This document shows, piece after piece, positions 6,415 through 8,768 of a stretch of 8,768 bases of DNA. Within the stretch, counting starts at the first letter, position 1. Each line of letters begins with the position of its first letter. Where the stretch lies: NCBI GenBank assembly GCA_016207545.1, contig JACQPO010000041.1, forward strand, positions 1 through 8,768, written 5' to 3'. The translations under genes were made by a program, and so were the position numbers. Under the pieces are notes generated by a model. That model was not told the origin of the DNA. It worked only from the letters and a program-made list of their open reading frames with translations, and ran no database searches. This DNA comes from Methanobacteriota archaeon (lineage in GTDB: Archaea > Thermoplasmatota > Thermoplasmata > RBG-16-68-12 > EA-27).

Positions 6415-6804
6415 TCATCGGATCGGCGGCGACCGTTTCGCGAACGCCACGCGGACGCGGCGGCTCGTCACGTACCAGAACGTCGCGATGTTCATGAGGA
6501 CGGAGATCGCGCCGAGGGGGAGGGCGAGCATCCCCGCGCTCATTCCGAGAAGGGACAGCCCGACGACGGACATGCGGCTCCACGGCCGCAGCGTCCACAG
6601 ACCCCATGCGGTCGTCCAGTGGATGACCGCCAGGATCGCCGCGGCGCCGATGAACACGTCCGGATTCGCGGCGATCCGGAGGATCAGGTCGGGGATGGGG
6701 CGCAACACGAACACGGCGAACAGAGCGCCTGCGAGGATCCCGACGCCGACGACCACGTAGTACACGCCCAGGATCGTGATGCCCCGCGGCCGCGCGCGCG
6801 CCAC
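6415..6804 (-). CDS. Small integral membrane protein, four predicted helices
   Basis: This 129-residue protein has hydrophobic segments near 9-34, 49-71, 77-96 and 98-112. The N-terminus RARPRGITILGVYYVVVG and the middle WGLWTLRPWSRMSVVGLSLLG (67-87) resemble DUF2127-like and related small membrane proteins of unknown role. The C-terminus is basic (RRVRVAFAKR), which by the positive-inside rule puts it in the cytoplasm. The start is GTG at 6804, 18 bases after the pcc1 stop, so the two are probably cotranscribed. A G-rich run (GGGGGG) sits two bases before the GTG, and CTTTTGTG, about 23-24 bases upstream, is a weak possible TATA box. Its stop lies one base from the tgtA stop on the other strand. 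No specific function can be assigned. Confidence 0.75.
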   Translation of the reverse strand: MARARPRGITILGVYYVVVGVGILAGALFAVFVLRPIPDLILRIAANPDVFIGAAAILAVIHWTTAWGLWTLRPWSRMSVVGLSLLGMSAGMLALPLGAISVLMNIATFWYVTSRRVRVAFAKRSPPIR

Positions 6805-6822
6805 GACCCCCCAATCCCCTGC

Positions 6823-7071
6823 TCACAAAAGGCTTCGCCCTTTCGCGGCCGCGACCGCGCGTTCCGCGACCCCGAGGCACGCGAGGTAGTCCTCGACCGT
6901 GTGGAGGAGCCGCATCGGGGACGTGGCCTCGATGTCCGCGACGAGTCGGGCGCCCTCCGTGCGGGACCGCACGAAGCCCGCGTCGTCCGGCGCGAGCGCG
7001 CGGCGCACGGCCTCCGCGGTCGCCTCGTCCGGGTAGTCGAACGTGAGGACGCACCGCGCGGAGACGGTCAT
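6823..7071 (-). CDS. pcc1: KEOPS complex subunit Pcc1
   Basis: This is an 82-residue Pcc1-family protein. KEOPS (Kae1, Bud32, Cgi121, Pcc1) makes t6A at position 37 of tRNAs reading ANN codons. Pcc1 dimerises through its beta sheet, binds Kae1 and helps hold tRNA. Visible family features are the opening strand ARCVLTFDYPDEATAEAV (5-22), the helix-to-turn RRALAPDD (23-30), the strands FVRSRTEGARLVADIEA (33-49), and the long C-terminal helix TVEDYLACLGVAERAV (58-73). Length is typical. The ATG at 7071 is only nine bases after the tRNA-Gln 3' end on the same strand. No promoter or Shine-Dalgarno fits in that gap, so expression probably depends on the tRNA promoter. A small membrane-protein gene follows 18 bases downstream. 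Confidence 0.88.
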   Translation of the reverse strand: MTVSARCVLTFDYPDEATAEAVRRALAPDDAGFVRSRTEGARLVADIEATSPMRLLHTVEDYLACLGVAERAVAAAKGRSLL

Positions 7072-7080
7072 GGCGGGGAT

Positions 7081-7152
7081 AGCCCCGGGCAGATTCGAAC
7101 TGCCGTCACCAGGTCCAAAGCCTGGGATCCTTGACCGCTAGACGACGGGGCT
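7081..7152 (-). tRNA. tRNA-Gln, anticodon TTG
   Basis: These 72 bases fold as a complete cloverleaf. The 7-bp acceptor is AGCCCCG with CGGGGCT. The D arm is GTCT/GGAT with A14, G15 and G18G19. The 5-bp anticodon stem is CCAGG/CCTGG with loop CTTTGGA, giving anticodon TTG (Gln, CAA). The T arm is GGCAG/CTGCC with loop TTCGAAT, and the variable loop is four bases. There is no intron and no encoded CCA. The A1-U72 pair is the known identity feature recognised by archaeal GatDE amidotransferase, so charging probably goes through Glu-tRNA(Gln). G15, with a C at position 48, is a potential archaeosine site for the neighbouring TgtA. G37 means it is not a t6A substrate. The pcc1 gene follows after nine bases. 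Confidence 0.97.
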
Positions 7153-7173
7153 GCCGCGGACAAGCGGGTCCTC

Positions 7174-7181
7174 GGATATTA
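7174..7181 (-). promoter_or_regulatory. TATA box of the tRNA-Gln / pcc1 transcription unit
   Basis: The minus strand reads TAATATCC, centred about 26 bases before the tRNA 5' end at 7152, so transcription should start at or near the mature tRNA end. The first three bases of the box (TAA at 7181-7179) are also the stop codon of the upstream membrane-protein gene. Confidence 0.55.
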
Positions 7182-8129
7182 GGCCTCGCCGGGAGGGTTC
7201 GCCGCGACCGGCGTCGGCGGGAGCGCGAGGGCGCGAGTCTCCCCGAACAGGCGGTAGAACTCCCAGAACAGGAACACGTACGCGAGGATCCCGAGGACGG
7301 GGACGATGATGAGGTCGAGGACGCCGAGCGTCTCCACGAGCCGCAACGTCCTGAGTTCAATCAGAGCACGCGCGAGCAGGCCGGGCGCAATCGCGAGGAT
7401 CGCGAGGGCCGCGCTGAAGTGGAGGAGCGTTTCGAGGGGCCACAGCACGCGCGGGAGCGTCGGCGGAACGCCGCGGCTCCGCTGCAGGTACCGGGTGCCG
7501 AAGAACGCGCCGAGGAACAGGAGGAACGCGGCCGCGACCCACAGGCCGAGCATCACGGACGCGGCGCGTCGCAGCTCCTCCGCCCCGACGCCTTCGAGGG
7601 TGCCGCCAAACGGCGACGGGTAGAACGACACGAGCGCCGCGAGGGCGACGCGCCAGGCGACGGTCACGAGAATCCAGATGATGAGGAGGATGGCGGCGAA
7701 GAAGCCGAGCGCGGTGAGCGCGCGGCGGCGCGTCTCCAACGCCCGATCCGCCTCCGGCTCCCGGGCGCGCGAGTGCAGGTAGAACGCGCCCGACAGGAGG
7801 CCGACGCCGATGATGTCGAACAGGAGGGTGAAGCCCACGAAGATCAACGCGGTCCCGGCGAGGTTCGTCGCGCCGCCGAGGTCCCCGCCCGTCGCGAGCC
7901 GCAACGCGAGGAGCGCGAGGATCCCGCCGACGAGCATGGACGCGCTCTGGCCCGCCATGACCGCGGCGCCCACCATCCCGATCACGGAGGCGTCCCGGCG
8001 GCGCTTCAGGCGCCGCGTCGGGCGCATATACGCGGGTCGACCGCAGCGGAGGCAGAACAAGGCGGACCGGGGCAGCGCGGCTCCACAGTACCGGCACGTC
8101 TCAGGCGACGCCACGGGCTCCCCCGGCAC
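7179..8129 (-). CDS. Zinc-ribbon polytopic membrane protein
   Basis: This 316-residue protein has an N-terminal zinc ribbon, C12-x2-C15 and C26-x2-C29 (TCRYCG...FCLRCG), then a basic linker (RPTRRLKRRR, 36-45) that should lie in the cytoplasm. Hydrophobic segments follow near 47-79, 92-118, 138-168, 188-212, 233-258 and 268-292, giving about six helices. The C-terminus is short and proline-rich. Zinc-ribbon plus membrane proteins of this type are frequent in archaea and have no defined function. The GTG at 8129 is taken as the start; a GTG at 8114 with GGGGGAG upstream would shorten the protein by five residues without affecting the ribbon. A weak AT-rich patch (GAAATAGC, about 8143-8150) is too close to 8129 for a standard promoter. 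Its stop overlaps the tRNA promoter. Confidence 0.82.
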   Translation of the reverse strand: MPGEPVASPETCRYCGAALPRSALFCLRCGRPAYMRPTRRLKRRRDASVIGMVGAAVMAGQSASMLVGGILALLALRLATGGDLGGATNLAGTALIFVGFTLLFDIIGVGLLSGAFYLHSRAREPEADRALETRRRALTALGFFAAILLIIWILVTVAWRVALAALVSFYPSPFGGTLEGVGAEELRRAASVMLGLWVAAAFLLFLGAFFGTRYLQRSRGVPPTLPRVLWPLETLLHFSAALAILAIAPGLLARALIELRTLRLVETLGVLDLIIVPVLGILAYVFLFWEFYRLFGETRALALPPTPVAANPPGEA

Positions 8130-8419
8130 GCAGCCCGCGGGAGCTATTTCACAGTTGCGCCGAGAAGTCGGACGGCCTGCGGGGCGGACAGGGGACGCCC
8201 CATCAGATCGATTTCCGACGCGCCGACAATCTCGACCTCGAGGAACTCTCTGAGCGGATGGGTGTCGGGGAGCACGACCTGCTTGTACGCGTCCGTGCGA
8301 TCGCCGTGGGCCTGGCGTCCTTCTTCGTGTACGCGCTCCTCTTCGTGTCCGCCAGGGCTGATTGAGGGCGCCGTCACAACCCTTTTCCCGTCCGTCTCCT
8401 TCGGCACTCGGGGATTCCA
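8130..8419. other. Divergent intergenic region between the membrane protein and the O-methyltransferase
   Basis: About 290 bases separate two divergent genes. Apart from the doubtful small ORF at 8258-8365, I see an AT-rich patch (CTATTTC at 8144-8150) and a CCTTTT patch at 8381-8386. Neither lies at a standard promoter distance from a start. No stable hairpin, tRNA or repeat was found by eye. Confidence 0.4.
8258..8365 (+). CDS. Possible small single-span membrane protein (start uncertain)
   Basis: A frame from the ATG at 8258 to the TGA at 8363-8365 gives 35 residues, with one clear transmembrane segment (AIAVGLASFFVYALLFV) and the tail SARAD. The same frame is open and protein-like further upstream, with DLEELSER just before the ATG. 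By hand count over 8195-8362, first and third codon positions are 75% and 79% GC while second positions are about 39%. That is a coding-like pattern, yet no ATG, GTG or TTG occurs earlier in this frame near 8195. The complementary frame on the minus strand (stop at 8144-8146) shares the same second positions and could be the coding one. No family recognised. The O-methyltransferase starts 54 bases later on the same strand. Confidence 0.3.
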   Translation: MGVGEHDLLVRVRAIAVGLASFFVYALLFVSARAD

Positions 8420-8768
8420 GTGGGCGACATCGTGCCGGACAACATCGAGGCGTACGTGGACGCGCACCTCGCGCCGCGCGACTCCGCGTTGGCGGCCGTC
8501 GAGGAACAAGGTCGGCGGGGGTGGCCGATCATCGGCCCCGCGGAGGGCACCCTCCTCCAGTTGCTTGCGAAGCTCGTGAAGGCGAAACGTGCGCTCGAGC
8601 TCGGCACCGCCATCGGCTACTCGGGAACGTGGATCACGCGCGGCCTCGAGCCGGGCGGGGAACTCGTCACCGTCGAATGGAATTCCGACACCGCCAAGAT
8701 CGCGTCCGCGAACCTGAAGAAGTCCGGCGTCGCGGACCGCGTCCGGATCGTCGGCGGCTCCGCCCTCG
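8420..8768 (+). CDS. Class I SAM-dependent O-methyltransferase, 3' truncated by the window
   Basis: The 116 residues present match the start of the catechol-type O-methyltransferase family (methyltransferase_3). There is an N-terminal helical part (IVPDNIEAYVDAHLAPRD, 4-21; GWPIIGPAEGTLLQLLAKL, 34-52), then SAM-binding motif I with ALELGTAIGYSGTWI (58-72), and the acidic end of the second strand in TVEWN (E86), which should contact the SAM ribose. The ADRVRIVGGSAL stretch leads to the third strand, where the window ends. The catalytic metal-binding aspartates lie beyond the edge. Start is GTG at 8420, with GGGG six bases upstream as a weak Shine-Dalgarno; GTG at 8432 is an alternative. Substrate is unknown. 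Codon third positions are strongly GC, as in the other native genes. Confidence 0.88.
   Translation, partial: MGDIVPDNIEAYVDAHLAPRDSALAAVEEQGRRGWPIIGPAEGTLLQLLAKLVKAKRALELGTAIGYSGTWITRGLEPGGELVTVEWNSDTAKIASANLKKSGVADRVRIVGGSAL

Noticed and set aside
4487..6760. Plus-strand 757-residue frame overlapping tgtA out of frame.
   Set aside because: The product is dominated by R, P, G and A. It is a by-product of high GC content, and the true tgtA frame is unambiguous.
8144..8509. Minus-strand 121-residue frame whose last 45 residues look protein-like.
   Set aside because: Its first part is antisense to the O-methyltransferase and very hydrophilic. The late part may be the mirror image of the small plus-strand membrane ORF, so it is left as an alternative only.
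7131..8579. Plus-strand 482-residue frame opposite the zinc-ribbon membrane protein.
   Set aside because: It is a low-complexity R/E/A-rich shadow. The minus strand encodes a coherent zinc ribbon and six hydrophobic helices.

Overview
This window is most likely chromosomal DNA of a GC-rich archaeon. The evidence is an archaeosine-type tRNA-guanine transglycosylase (TgtA) with a PUA tail, the KEOPS subunit Pcc1, a tRNA-Gln with the A1-U72 pair typical of archaea and no encoded CCA, and TATA-like boxes lying about 24-31 bases upstream of starts, with almost no leader. High GC, leaderless genes and several secreted or polytopic membrane proteins would fit an uncultured GC-rich Thermoplasmatota lineage, but that placement is inference.

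Left part (1-4440). A membrane-anchored ORF runs off the left edge on the minus strand (1-309). It diverges from a leaderless MazG/dCTPase-like pyrophosphohydrolase (411-755). Five minus-strand genes follow: a VOC-fold protein (756-1094), a large secreted and membrane Vps62-like protein (1170-2999), a YprB-type DEDDy exonuclease (3041-3832), and a RelE-like toxin with its antitoxin (3885-4381). The toxin-antitoxin pair is visibly less GC-rich than its surroundings and shares an AT-rich divergent promoter region with tgtA.

Middle and right part (4494-7181). tgtA (4494-6413) reads right and meets a convergent transcription unit one base past its stop. That unit reads left as tRNA-Gln(TTG), pcc1, then a small membrane protein. 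A TATA-like box 26 bases upstream of the tRNA and a nine-base gap to pcc1 suggest one primary transcript, with tRNA 3' processing creating the pcc1 mRNA end. TgtA (archaeosine at G15) and Pcc1 (t6A synthesis) both act on tRNA, so this is a small tRNA-modification neighbourhood.

Right end (7179-8768). A zinc-ribbon polytopic membrane protein reads left, and its stop codon lies inside the tRNA promoter box. After about 290 bases holding one uncertain small transmembrane ORF, a class I O-methyltransferase reads right and is cut by the window end.

I see no CRISPR array, insertion sequence, prophage or rRNA. Most of the content is ordinary archaeal housekeeping. The points most worth a second look are the tRNA-pcc1 arrangement, the Vps62-like membrane fusion, and the coding-like but start-less stretch at 8195-8365.
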